Source: Hygrocybe punicea (lineage: Eukaryota; Basidiomycota; Agaricomycetes; Agaricales; Hygrophoraceae). Taken from it: a stretch of DNA of 64,000 nt. The notes under the pieces are model-generated. The model was given only the letters and a program-made list of their open reading frames with translations. It had not been told where the DNA came from and searched no databases. The position numbers were made by a program, and so were the translations under genes. Where the stretch lies: the NCBI GenBank assembly GCA_963556145.1, contig OY744467.1, forward strand, positions 930,001 through 994,000, read 5' to 3'. Below are positions 11,820-23,433 of this stretch, in pieces (the stretch's first letter is position 1; the number at the start of each line of letters is the position of its first letter).

Positions 11820-13317
11820 CACTATGATAAACTCTTATAGTACTTACCTGGACATACATTCGTCTGTGTCATTGAGGCCATCACCAGCTCACATGGGATG
11901 AAGAGCGCTCCGTGCAGGATGGAAACCTAGCCGCGTACGCTGCGAAATGTGCCATAACATGCACTGATAAAATCTCGTAAATAAATGAGATGCAAGTGCT
12001 TTGCGCCATTATGGACTTGTCTTGAATGGAGACCCAGTGATTTTATCTCTTTCTCTTGACACTAGGAATATCTACAGATAGATATGGCACTGTGGAAGCC
12101 ATATTTAGCTCAGGTCATGCAAGGACTGAAACATACCTTTGAAGCAATAAGTCATCATTCTCGCTGGAAGTCGTGAGTGTGGTCGTTCCTGAGGCTGCAG
12201 CATCCCGTGAGCAGTAGGAAAGTGCTAGGTCCTGTAAGCAACCCGTCAGCAACAGGGGGGAATTGTGTGATAGATAAAACAGAGCAGCAAGCGGCAATAT
12301 CAATTGCCATTCGTTATCGTGTCCAGTGCTTGAGTTCTGGAATATCTACGGTGTACATGAATGCCAGTAAAGAAAAATATTTAGCAGTTGACCTACAACC
12401 AAGTTTAGTATAATGATAATTGAAACATGAGAGACTGACCTTCTCAAAACATTCCTCCTGGAATTGGTGTCGCAGGCCAGGATTTTTTAGCCGCCTCCAT
12501 TTTCGTACATCTCTCGCCTGATACACATATACTTCATCATGATCTGCTGGGGTACCAGAACCCTCGTTGTCCACTAAATGGACCGTCAAACTCATCCAGT
12601 CCCCGAACGAGTAGCCACGGATCGTGTGGCATTGGTGGCCTCAATGATATCCCTCCCTGAAAACTGCTGTGAGTTCGCGGATTGATTCAGGAAATGATCG
12701 CTTACATGTAGCAAAGCTTTTTTACTTTAGCGGCTTCTATCTCAGCCGAATATCGCGAGAGGACAGTGCGTAATGGTCCTACTGCATCAAAGCTTGGCGA
12801 CAGGAGTCATCGGCGCCAAAGCGATGGTAATGAATTCATAGTTATAAAGACCAAGTGAAGGAAGGTGTTGGTGGTGAGCGAGTGGTGGAATGTGACGGTT
12901 GAGGGTCAAGTGTGGTCAGTGTTGACTTGGTTGAAATATATACCTCTACGCCTGCATACAAAAGTTTGTTTGAAAAGGTTGCTTTTAAATCAACTTGAAT
13001 ACATGGTGGACTGTCAGTTGCGCACCATAAGAATAATGTATTGTTAGTACAGACACCCTCCACCCGCACCCAAAGTTGCAGGTATGGGTTATGCCCTGGG
13101 CAAACACCGCCCACCCCACCAACCACTGTTCGACCTGACGACATCCTACGCCGGTCAATGGACATGGCACCGGCTGTGCGCCAGGTGGAAATGGGAAGCT
13201 GGGGGTACGCAGGCCTTGGTCAGCAAACGACGAGTGGGAGGGGATGGAGACGCACCTGGAGACCAGGGGTCTTGCCCGGTTTGTCTACTTAGTTGAGAGG
13301 CAGCCCAGGTAGAGTAG
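11820..13317. other. No gene recognised
   Basis: Unique sequence with short frames on both strands. At 12865-13300 several overlapping frames reach 60-107 codons without recognisable motifs. Confidence 0.4.
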
Positions 13318-13550
13318 GATGATAAACATCTAATTATTCCTGTGAAATACCATTTTTACACGGTCTTATAGAAGCTCGGCCATACAATATAAGCCATTCT
13401 GATGAGCGTCTAATTATTCCTGTGAAATACCATTTTTTTCACTGTCTTATAGAAGCTTGGCCATACAATATATCAGCCATTCTGATAAATATTTAATTAT
13501 TCCTTTGAAATGACTTTTTTTTTACAACCTTGTAGAACCTTGGCCTATAT
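13318..13550 (+). repeat. Tandem array, ~80-bp unit, about 2.8 copies
   Basis: Same unit as 952-1320, with CCATTTTT followed by a CTTATAGAAGC-containing segment at about 13348, 13430 and 13512. Units carry small indels. Degenerate traces continue to about 13600. Confidence 0.7.
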
Positions 13551-14525
13551 GGTGGACAGGCCACTATGATAAGCATAAGTCTTATAGAACACAATATACC
13601 AGGCTCCGCTCACCTCCTCCTCATCCCTCACGAAACTGTACGTCCATCAATTGATGTGGTGGCGTGTATTCGTGAGGCAAAAAGGGAGCGATGGTGGTGT
13701 TTGTGCATCTGCTGTGGCCATCGATGTGATCACCATTCTGATGTGTGTTTGTTAGGTGTAAATGGGAGAGGGACGCAATGTTTTTGCGCACCTTGGAGAG
13801 CTCCATTGACACAGCTGTCCTCGTCTCCATCGTCTTGGCCTTTGTTTTGGCCGTTCCCGGGCTTCGGCTTTACAAAATGACATCTAGTAATAGTGGCCAG
13901 TGGTAAATGAAACCATTTCCAGCAATTTTCGGTCTACTGGAAATAATGGTGATACACTAGCCAAGTGGTAAATAAAACCCTATGACGAGTAAGTAGAAAT
14001 CCAAGGAAATGCTGTAGAACTTACAATATTAACTGAGTAGTGGTGAGCTGCCGCTTTAGTTGAGCGATTTTCAGGACGGCTTGCAGTGCACAAATCAGAC
14101 TGGGAGTATAATGCAAGATAAAGAAGACTTGCCATTTTCACCAGCTGGATCCGCAACCTGAACGTATATATTATACGTTATTTGATCGCCATAAACAACA
14201 CTGAAATTAGAGTGCCGAGCATCGGTGTTGGTAGAGTGATCGAAAAACATTGGTAAAGGAGGTTTGGCGGTGAGTTAATTGAAGGACAGAAGAAGAATCA
14301 GTTGCTACCGCCTTTACGATGGTTTCGACTTTGGAATCGAGAGAATACTAAGGCCAGATCACAAAAATCGAAATAACACTTTTTTTGTCCGGATCGAAAA
14401 TGCCCATTTTTGTCCAGACGGGCAATCTGGCCTGCCAATGTAGTGCTTGTCAGCCAGAGATACCACCGGTGCAAAATTCCTTGCCAGTGTATTGTACTGT
14501 CAAATATAACTACCACCCAATGTAC
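13551..14525. other. No gene recognised; one TCAATTGA palindrome module
   Basis: At about 13647 the palindrome TCAATTGA is followed 16 nt later by CGTGAGG, an arrangement that recurs at several other places in the window. Otherwise nothing is recognisable. Confidence 0.4.
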
Positions 14526-15032
14526 TCAACCCTCCTCTTCTTCCCCAATGTCATCATCACCGTTGCCCCATTTCCAGGAAAGTTTCATGGCCTCCATAAA
14601 CTTCGAGAGTAGCTCCAGTGTTTTTTTTTTTGCAAACCACACGTGTAAGGGTGTACTGTTTGGTGGGTAAGGCTTTCTGGGTCCAATCCATTCACCCGCA
14701 TGGAAAGGTGGCAGGGTGTCGACAGTTGAAGACCTCTGAAGGCTGATGCCGTCACCAATGCCGTAGATAGAAGTAGGACTAACGATGAGAACATGAGCAC
14801 ACAGCCACGGAAGAGATAAGTGCACATACACTTGTGAGATATTTCGCTTGAGTTCAAGGAGTTGAGCCTCATTCACTTCCCCAATGATACTTTGCACCAC
14901 GCTCGAGTCTTTTCCACACGTTTGCCCCAAGACTTTTGTGTTGAACTCAGCCACCTTTTCCGTGACAGTCAGCTCCTTCAACGCATCCCAAACAACCAAT
15001 GGATGGCCAGTCTTTTGCGAATGCACGGTCAA
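14526..15032 (-). CDS. Hypothetical protein, possible NAD-binding epimerase fragment
   Basis: A 168-codon frame. Its middle contains a hydrophobic run followed by VSPTSIYGIG, which resembles the strand-plus-Tyr segment (SPSTIYG) of fungal NAD(P)-binding epimerase-like proteins; the preceding KVLGQTCGKDSSVVQSI could correspond to the upstream part of such a fold. The N-terminal Gly-rich loop is not seen, so at best this is a fragment. An acidic tail (DDDIGEEEEG) ends the frame. It lies just left of the 540-bp repeat copy B. It could equally be a chance frame. Confidence 0.25.
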   Translation of the reverse strand: MTVHSQKTGHPLVVWDALKELTVTEKVAEFNTKVLGQTCGKDSSVVQSIIGEVNEAQLLELKRNISQVYVHLSLPWLCAHVLIVSPTSIYGIGDGISLQRSSTVDTLPPFHAGEWIGPRKPYPPNSTPLHVWFAKKKTLELLSKFMEAMKLSWKWGNGDDDIGEEEEG

Positions 15033-15251
15033 GGATATGGGAGATATAGAGTGAGAGTTGAGTTATCGAGGGCGATGAATGCCAAATGTTTCGTAGTACG
15101 TATCACGATAGATTTCGAACGCAGGGGCATAGAAGATTGAGCAATGCGTCGAGGCATGTCTTGTCAAAAGAATTTGCAGCTTTATTCACAGCTGAAGTAT
15201 CTGACTTGTTGCCGTGGATGAGGTCGATTCTGGTTGTCGCATCAACACACT

Positions 15252-15811
15252 TGGTCTGCCCAATCCAAGTCGCACACAAAAAAGAAATGAGTCAGAAACG
15301 CCAACAAGTCCCTCTTTCAGCCGATGAAAATATTTCATGGCCTATGTTCTATTAGCAAGCGAAGAAAAACCCAGTCCCAACTATTTGAAAGCAAAGACTA
15401 ACGGCTATAATTAAATAGAATCCGATACTTTTTGACATGACCCACTCAAAAATAATGGAGTTGCGGTCAGCAAGCTTCAGGCCTCAGAACGCTAAAGCTG
15501 CTTGGATCTGCGATGGGCCTCATGGGACCCATTGCATCTGCATCAGTTGCCTACTCCTTGGCGAGATCTATGGCCCAAACGATCAGCAGAGCATAATGAA
15601 TTCGAACAAAATAGTCGGAACCTTGGTTAACACAGCATTATTGTTGATAAATTGGATCAACCAGCTGAGCCGTTCTTTCCGCTCTGTTAGCTGTGCAGTA
15701 AGGTCGTGGTTGCACCACACAACCACAAGTGTCACTGTCCTGGCCTGAAGTTCCTGACCTAAATCGAAGACAGGGTCAGTATTGAAAAACAGAAAATGAA
15801 CCGTGGCCAAA
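15252..15811 (+). repeat. 540-bp direct repeat, copy B (partner at 2228-2767)
   Basis: Matches 2228-2767 almost base for base. Differences are mainly CG versus TG or CA, and each copy holds some of the CpG forms. The right end carries an additional ~20 bp A-rich segment before CCGTGGCCAAA. Confidence 0.85.
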
Positions 15812-16465
15812 GCAAGTGTATTTATGGATTATGTTGTGGCAATAATGGTCCATATTCTGACGTAACCCTGTCAGTAACCTCACGAGGTCAATCTCGTCAT
15901 AACCTTGGCAGCAAAGTCAATTGACGGTCATCTTGTTGCTTTCACAGATCTGGGCTCACCAAAAGGGTCTGGAAAGGGATTACCAGTGTCATTCACAAGT
16001 CACTCATAAGAACAAATGAATTCGACGTACTCTCTATTTCTTCACCAGCGACAAGGAATCCAAAGAAAATGAATGCATGCGGAAGCGCAATTCAGGCAAA
16101 CTATTGTTGCACATGGGATGATATATACTTACTATGATCGTGGGCCATATTTGGAACGGCGGCAGATGCCCAAGCCCAAGCGTCAAGTATACCAATGTAA
16201 GACCGTAGATGAGGGTGACCACCCACATATGAAAAGAGTACCTTGATTAGTTTGTATGAGTGATTAGTGAACGCACAAGTGGTTACATGTTGCAATTATG
16301 CCAGTCACGAGACATTCAAATGAGAGGCCTGTAGCAATAAAGTAGAGCGGCAACTGAGATGTGAAGAGAGAGAATACGAAGGGGTGGCCACCCTGGAGTG
16401 CCTCGTCCTGCGCCAAAAAGTTGTAGGATGAACTGCCAGACATTTTTTCTTCACTTTTCACTCCT
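15812..16465. other. No gene recognised
   Basis: Short frames only. A TCAATTGA palindrome occurs near 15913. Confidence 0.4.
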
Positions 16466-16720
16466 CCACAGGTCCTACTGGACTCCTGGTGGAATCCTGG
16501 TTGTCCTGGTGGAATTCCTCCAGGAATCAACCAGGAATGTCATTCCTAGTAGAATTGGATTCTTATTCCTGGTAAATTCCTGCTGGACTCCTGGTGGAAT
16601 TTACCAGGAATGCAGACTTAGAATGATTTATTTCGTGAGGATTCATTCCTGGTGATTCCTGGTGGATTCCTGATAAAGTCTGGCACTCATTCCTGGTAAT
16701 TCCTGGTATATTCCGGCAAT
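16466..16720 (+). repeat. TTCCTGGT-rich cluster beginning with CACTCCTCCACA
   Basis: The block starts with CACTCCTCCACA and contains many direct and inverted copies of TTCCTGGT/ACCAGGAA. A matching block in opposite layout lies at 20605-21050 and ends with the inverted terminus TGTGTGGGGGAGTG. A second CACTCCTCCACACATTCCT copy lies at 17088. These look like the ends and subterminal repeats of a transposon of about 4-4.6 kb. I found no target-site duplication. Confidence 0.5.
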
Positions 16721-16744
16721 CAAATTGCAAAAGTGTTTCTGCCC

Positions 16745-16815
16745 AGGATTGAACCCATGACCTTCACAAATTTAAACCAGCCACTCAAGCCACTGAGCCA
16801 TCAGTCCTATACATA
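16745..16815 (-). other. tRNA-like / SINE-like segment with Pol III A and B boxes
   Basis: On the minus strand TGGCTCAGTGG (16790-16800) fits the internal A-box consensus and GGTTCAATCCT (16745-16755) fits the B box. The two are about 34 bp apart, as in tRNA genes. The acceptor and T stems do not pair well, so I do not call a functional tRNA. A tRNA-derived SINE head or a tRNA relic are the likeliest readings. Confidence 0.4.
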
Positions 16816-19059
16816 AGTGTAGCTTTGAGCCTCCAATAGAGACACCTCCCTGACTTACACACCAGCTTTTTGAAACCTTTTGACCTTTTTCTCAATCAAT
16901 ATTGACAATAGGGGATGTCTGACAACACAGATCAATAAATCCATATAGTATGCATAATTTCCTTTCTAAGTAATATTGTCTTACTAAATCTATTCCTGGT
17001 AGATTCCTGGTAGATTCCTGGTAGATTCCTGGTTAATTTAAAGAGAAGATTTGAAATGTACTATATTATTATTAATCTATATACTGCACTCCTCCACACA
17101 TTCCTTTAGACTCATTCAAGAAGTTTTCATTATAAACATAATAAGAAGATCATGATCATCCAATTTTAAAATATATCCCATTGTTATCACACTGTTACAA
17201 GTGTTGGTAATATAAAGTCTTAGTTTCATGATCAGATACTCATCCCTTTTCTCCTTAATATTTCTGTCTCATTCATTCTATGTATTTAGTGTTGTCATAA
17301 ATTGGCTAAAGCTGACTAATTTCAGACAGCTGATAGCTCTGATGACAGAAATATGTTGTTCAAGGCTAGAGTTAATGACCATTATATATACTACTACATG
17401 GTCACTACATTATACAAGAGTGGGCAGCAGGCAAGAAGGGGGTGAGGGAGATGTAGAATTGAGATGGAGGACATCTGGGAGACGCTAACTTAGACAAGGG
17501 GGGACAGCTGTTTTTTAGTCATTGTAAATTAAAAATCCAGTAAAATTAGTAAATCCACAAAGAAATTATGATTGATGCAAACTTAATAGAAACATATGCT
17601 CAAATACTTTCAGAGTCAGCAATTTTATTGAACTTTTCACAATAGCTAATACACAGTGTACTGTTCACAAGCCTATACTCCAAGTCCTTCAGTTATGAAT
17701 ATCAGAACTCATTTGAGTATTGAAGGCTCTCTTATAGTTAATTGTACATCCATGATAATGCCATGTTGATGGGCATATTGTTGAACTTGGGTTGCATTGT
17801 GCCAAATAGACATCCTCACAAACAAGTGTTGGTACTGCTTGATTCTCATTCTGTCTTACCAAAGCAGCTAGATGACAACTAGTAATAATATCAGCTGCAC
17901 TTGGGTAATGATAACAACTGTACTGATGTCCTTGAGTCATGACTCTGTTTTCTCCCAATGTTCCAAATGCTTATTCAGTAACAGATTACCTGGCAGTACC
18001 AGAAGCAGTAGTAACTGAATACAATGATTCTCAAACAGATGTAGGTCAGATCTATCACCAAGGAATATTGCTGGAGTTTGCTTTGTGAATTGTCCTATAA
18101 ACTATTTTTCCAAGACTTGGAGTCTGTAAAGATGCATGAAAGCTATACATTCCTATAAGCCCTTCAACAATATTGATCCACCCATATACTATCCAACTTT
18201 GGGATACTTTTGTAAGTCTAGATATTGTTGGGGGGGTGTCATGTTGTTCTTTGTCTGACCAAACAAAGATATGGTGTATAAAATTTCTACCTTTCTGCCG
18301 TTGGATATGGTGTGAAGCTCAGCTGCTGTATGTTGCTGAGGTTGTGGGAAATGTCAGAGTAGTGTACAAACCTACACAGTACTTTTCTCTATGCATTTGC
18401 CTCAGAGCCCAAACATGAACTCAATCACCATATATTGGAATCTTCATAGAACCCTATGTCTTCCAACTACATGTTCTCACTGATCCTGTCTAATTAGACA
18501 TGAACTATGCTGCAGGAAGGTTGCATGACTTGGCATGCAACCTTTAGTATGCATACAGTCCAAAGACACAAATTGTATAATATGCCTGGTAACTCATGCT
18601 CATTATGGTCTTTCAAACAATCATATTTCCCCCTACATATAATTGAGCTGCATAAGTGCTCATTGTATGTATATCTATTGTACTTTTCATGCATACAGCA
18701 CATCAGCAAATCTCCCCCAAGCAACATGTTGAGTTTATTTCCTTTGCAGTCAAACTAGCTACTACAGAACTAATCTCATGCTCACTGTCTTCCTGTTTCC
18801 AGAATCAGATTCATCTGTGTTCATTTCAATGGTATAGATCTACAGATGATATTGCCCCAATCTTTTATTATCTGGTCCAATCTTTTATTTCTATTTTGGT
18901 CTACAGGAAATTAGCATTCTGCACAGGATCTGAGCAGAATTTGATCAGAATTATTTCAGAGTTTATGAGCTTTTACTTGGAATCTGACAAGAATTTGCCT
19001 GACTGTTTATAACTGAAAATTTAAATTATATTACTTCATAATTCATTAATTACTATAGT

Positions 19060-19210
19060 GAGGGAGGGGGAAGGAGTGAGGTAGGGAAAGAGGCAGGGAA
19101 GAAGAGGGGGGAGGGGGAAGGAGAGGGGGGAGGGGGAAGGAGAGCGGGGAGGGGGAAGGAGAGGGGGGAGGGGGTAGACGGGCGGCCATGTTTTCGAGGG
19201 GGGGGGGGCC
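19060..19210 (+). repeat. G-rich purine tract, quadruplex-prone
   Basis: About 120 bp of tandemly arranged GGGGAGGGGGAAGGAGAG-like units followed by a run of at least nine G. The plus strand has many runs of four or more G at short spacing, a pattern compatible with G-quadruplex formation. Confidence 0.7.
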
Positions 19211-19229
19211 GTGTCGTCATCATCGTCCG

Positions 19230-20400
19230 TTGTCCTTCTCATTTGGTTGCTAGGGCCCGTCGCCGTTCGTTGCTGCTGTTGCCGCCGGTAGCCACTGCCG
19301 GCTGTCGTGGCTGCTGTTGTCGCCGTGGCTGTTGCCACCGTTGCTGCTGCCGCTATCGCCGTTGCGGCCGTGGTCGCTGCTGCTGTTGCGTCGGGCGTTG
19401 CTGTTGGGGTCCAGCCCCTTTAACCTACCGTGTCCCGTTGCATGGCGTTTGGACGCAGTGGGGTCCTCTTTGGCGCTGGCGTGGTCTGTAGCACAACATC
19501 AGGATCAGATAATGCAAAGGCAAAAAAATCAGACCTGAGCAGCGGGGTGGGCGCACCATCCCCGCTGCGTCCCCTTTTGCTGAACTCCCCGTTGCCCCGT
19601 CTCCGGCGGTCGTCTGGGGCCGTTGCTGGCCATCGGGTGTCCCTCGCCGTCTAGGCCGCTTTCGGCCGCGTCGTCTTTGTTGTGGTTGTCGAGGCCGTGG
19701 GCATGGGCGTGGGCGTGGGCGTCGTAGTAATAGTCAGTACGGCAATATAAACGCAAAGACGTCAATAAAACACATACCGATGCCGGGGGTGGGCCCCCGC
19801 CGTGGCCGCCTGCGTTCGTCCGCGTGAGATTGCTGTTGCTGTTGCTGTTCCCGTTGCCGTTGCCGTTGCGTTCCCGTTCTCGTGGACGTGGACGTCGTAG
19901 GTAATAGTCAGTAACGGAATAGAAATTTAAAAAAAAGTAAAACATACCCCCTCCGTGGCCGTTTCCCGTTCTCGTTCCCGGTTGCGTTCCCGTCTGCGTT
20001 CTCGTTCTCGTTCCCGTTTTCGTTCCCGTTCTCGTGGGCGTGGGCGTGGACGTGGACCTCGTAGAAATAGTCAGTAACAGAATATATCAATTTAAAAATT
20101 TAAAAAAAACATACTGAGGCGGGGGTGGGCACATCACCACCCCCTCCGTGGCCGCCTGCGTTCGTCCGCGTCGTGAAGTTGCTGTTGCTGTTGCTGTTGC
20201 TGCCTGGTGTTCCGTTCCCTAACCCGTTCCCTCGTTCTCGTTCCCGTTTGCGTTCCCGTTTGCGTTCCCGTTTGCGTTCCCGTGGTTCCCGTTCCCCCGG
20301 TGTCGTTCCGTTTTGCGTTCCCGTTCCCGTTCGTGTGTGTGTAGCGTTGGGTGTTGGGCGTTGGGCGTTGTCGTTGGTGAAGGCGTGTTGAACGGGTGAT
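19230..20400 (-). repeat. Tandem low-complexity modules (GTTCCCGTTCTCGT-rich)
   Basis: Three related modules of about 150-220 bp share a degenerate GTTCCC/GTTCTC hexamer stretch, a GTGGGCGTGG stretch, then a segment containing AATAGTCAGTA and a CATAC junction (about 19779, 19945 and 20111). Two junctions are followed by a GGGGTGGGC hairpin. On the minus strand the translation is Asn-Gly and His-Ala repeats ending at splice donor-like GTATG. It is either a minisatellite or repeated exon-intron pairs of a low-complexity gene; no function can be assigned. Confidence 0.45.
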
Positions 20401-20604
20401 TGCGGCTGGGTTGAATTTTCGGGTCATGTGATCACGCGCGTCTTTGTTGAATGGTCCGTGCATCACTCATTTTGGGTATATAATTGAGTTTCCGCCGCCG
20501 TAAACTCTCGGGACACAACCCCAAACAGTAGATATCAATTATATATTATATAATGTATTAATCAGTATAGCCTAAATAGGATGCCTGGGCATTGCTATAA
20601 ATGG

Positions 20605-21020
20605 TGATTTAGGGATTCCTGGTGGATTCCTGGTGGAATTCATCAGGACTCCTGGTAAAGTCCTGGTTACAGGTGATTCCTGGTTCCTTCCTGGTACCAG
20701 TAAAGTCCCAGTCAATCCCTGGGAATTCCTGGTAGGAATCCTGGTATTCCTGGTATTCCTGGTAGGAATCCTGGTATTCCTGGTAGGAATCCTGGTATTC
20801 CTGGTAGGAATCCTGGTATTCCTGGTAGGAATCCTGGTATTCCTGGTAGGAATCCTGGTATTCCTGGTAGGAATCCTGGTATTCCTGGTGGATTTTACCA
20901 GGATTCCTTGTAAATTTGAGTGGTGGACTCAGAATTTGGCTGGAAGCCATTCCTGGCTAGTCCTGGTAAATTCCTGGTAAATTCCTGGTAAATTCCTGGT
21001 AAATACTCAGTATTCCTGGT
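20605..21020 (+). repeat. TTCCTGGT minisatellite with 21-bp palindromic unit
   Basis: Between about 20735 and 20885 a 21-bp unit repeats about seven times in tandem. Each unit contains the interrupted palindrome ATTCCTGGTAGGAAT, so either strand can fold. Flanking sequence holds further TTCCTGGT copies, as at 16466-16720 and 16990-17034. The 21-bp length keeps frames open on both strands, giving 113- and 115-codon artefactual frames. Confidence 0.8.
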
Positions 21021-21049
21021 TGACTCCAGGAGGATGTGTGGGGGAGTGT

Positions 21050-22793
21050 AAAGTCCTCAGGACTGGCAATGCCACTACCAAAAGTGTCCAGTGGCTATAC
21101 AGTGAAATCACCCATGAAAACACCACAGCTAATAACTCTTTGTACAGTTCAAATTTCAGCTAGCATTGTGAAGAGAACTTGTAGATATAAGTGATGTATG
21201 AAAATTGTTCGGAACTGAATTTTTTTAAACCCTCCCAACTTTTCACTATGACGCATTTTGTGAGGGCTCCACTTTTCATTAGAATTGTATTTTCAAGTGG
21301 ATTTGTTGAGTAAAAAATACCAGAATATTTTATGTGAGGCTAGACATGCTTTAAACTGTATCCATAATTTTTGTGAAATTTTTGACTGTGTATTGCTTGC
21401 AATACATTGATTTTACAATAATGTGTTTTTGTGTTGCAGACTGTGTATTTGGCACTTTCCCCAGATACACAAGACTAAGGACACTAAAAAAAAATTTGTT
21501 CTGAACAATTTTTGCATCTTGTTTTTATCTACCAGTTCTTCTCTTACTTCAAACCGAAATCTGAGCTTGCTGAAGAGTTATAAGCTTTTCTATCCAGAGG
21601 TCTCATGCTGGACACTTTTGGTAGTGGCATTGCCAGTCCCCACAAGTTGTTGATTGATAAGTCAAGGCTTGGTGGTGATGTTGATAATCCATGCAGAAAT
21701 CTTTCAATTTGAGGTCACTGCAGAACCCAGCCTTGAATCCTTGAAACATTCTTAACACTGCTTACCTCCACCTTACTATTCATCTCACCAAGTGTTCACC
21801 CAATATAGCGCTGAACCTCATACCAACAATAAATATGCAAAGTCCCCTAATTACATTCCCATACACCAATTGAACTGCCATCTTCCCCCTCAATATCCCT
21901 GACCCTCTATCATTTCCTGGATAATACCTGAATAACCTGATACATTCAGGTACACTTGGTTTCAAAGAGCATAAAATTTCACTGCCCTAAATGGTAATAT
22001 CTAGCAATACAACTGGCAATACCAGCTTTTCTGATGGCTTTTGGGGCACACTTTGGCTCTTAAAAAGTTTGTCCCCTTTCTAGCTCTAGATTGTGGAGGT
22101 ATAGTGAAATATTTCTACAAGAAGCATGATCAGATTTAGTGTGGCGGACGCAGCATCCACCAGCAGGTGAGATATTACTATTATCATGGAAACCACAGTA
22201 ATCAAACCATATGGATGGTGGCTCCTTGCAGGCAGGAGTTGGAGAATAGTCCGAGTGGGTTAGATCGCTTTGGAGAGGATTGGCTGATGCTAATCAAATA
22301 GTGGGCCAGGCCCCTTCCACACACTCCAATATTGTTGTGCAGCCTTTTCCACTTGGGTTGTGATGTCATCCATGACCTCAACATTGATGAGGCACTTCTT
22401 GATGAACCCTATCACCTGATTCACATTTCCACTGAAGGCATATTCATGGCAGGATATGAGCTGAGTTTGTGATATGAAAACATCCACCTCTTCGTGGAGT
22501 TTTAGATAGTTGCCCCAGTGGATTTGGTGGTGAGTGTCTGCAACATTATTGATTGAGAACTTGGCTTGTGAAAAAATGTCCTCTGGACCATGTAGTATAA
22601 GTGGTAACTGACAATGAACAGGTCATGAGTGACACACCCAGAGATTGTAAGTAGGGCTTATTTTTACGCAGCGCGTTCCGTACCCCATAGTCCTGGTCAA
22701 GACTCATCATGTTCGACAGCTCCATAGTTCCGACCTTAGTTTCGACACGAATCTGCTCAAGTGCTTGCAATGTGGACATGATGGCATGTACAA
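21050..22793. other. No gene recognised
   Basis: AT-rich sequence with frames under 80 codons and no family motif. It ends at the left LTR of the Ty3 element. Confidence 0.4.
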
Positions 22794-22951
22794 TGTAGTA
22801 GTTGTGCCTGGATGATCACGTGACCAGAGTCCCACGGTTCAGTTGATAGTTGATCTTCTGGATGTAGTAGATAGTCAGATTCGGATGACGAGGACAGGGT
22901 TGTCTTTGGATCTCCTTCCTTTCCCACAAGCAGTCTCAGATCCACTCCAAC
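22794..22951 (+). repeat. Left LTR of the Ty3 element
   Basis: Begins TGTAGTAGTTGTGCC and ends CTCCA(AC); paired with 30478-30635. The true end may be the CA two bases earlier (22949), which gives the canonical TG...CA form. Confidence 0.85.
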
Positions 22952-22968
22952 GTGGTGATGAGAGCATC
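22952..22968 (+). other. Primer-binding site candidate
   Basis: TGGTGATGAGAGC follows the left LTR within a few bases. A leading TGG is expected for complementarity to the CCA end of a tRNA. The primer tRNA was not identified. Confidence 0.55.
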
Positions 22969-23433
22969 TTTTGAACCCCACATGAACAAATACTAGCCAA
23001 CGAGAACAGAACCAAACACCAGCACTGCACACTGCATACCAGTACACTGACACTGCACACTGAACACTGAACACTGACTCGCCAACACGTACCGACACTG
23101 CAAAGAACCACGGACCAACAAGCAAACCGCCCCACAACCACCAAACAAGCACCACAATGTCTTACTTACACCCATATCACAACGTGTGGGACCACTGGAG
23201 GGTTCCCCAAACCAACCGATCCAGAGACACACACGGCCGATACACATCCTCACCCCTACCTCATCAGAATCATCCCTAACACCATCATCTAGTAACCCAG
23301 TGACCCCAGACCAAAGTAACCCCAACACCCCTCCGACATCGCCAGCACCACAACCACAGAATGACCTGCTCCTGCCCAAAACCACACAACCACGGATGGC
23401 AGCCCCAACGAAAAAATAGCACCAGGCCAATTC

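Larger units (their letters stand above)
17088..21049. mobile_element. Candidate AT-rich transposon with CACTCC-type inverted ends
   Basis: The left end near 17088 (CACTCCTCCACACATTCCT) and the right end at 21032-21049 (inverted AGGATGTGTGGGGGAGTG) match imperfectly as terminal inverted repeats; the block at 16466 has the same start and is an alternative left end. The interior to about 19030 is AT-rich with only short, unrecognisable frames; 19060-20400 is G-rich and low-complexity; 20605-21020 is a TTCCTGGT minisatellite. No transposase was recognised and no target-site duplication was found, so both class and limits are uncertain. Confidence 0.4.

Noticed and set aside
17600..18990. Possible decayed transposase on the minus strand
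   Set aside because: Short hydrophobic and Cys-containing pieces looked suggestive but are broken by stops of all kinds and show no diagnostic motif.
20609..20980. 113- and 115-codon frames with seven-residue repeats
   Set aside because: They translate the 21-bp minisatellite on both strands.
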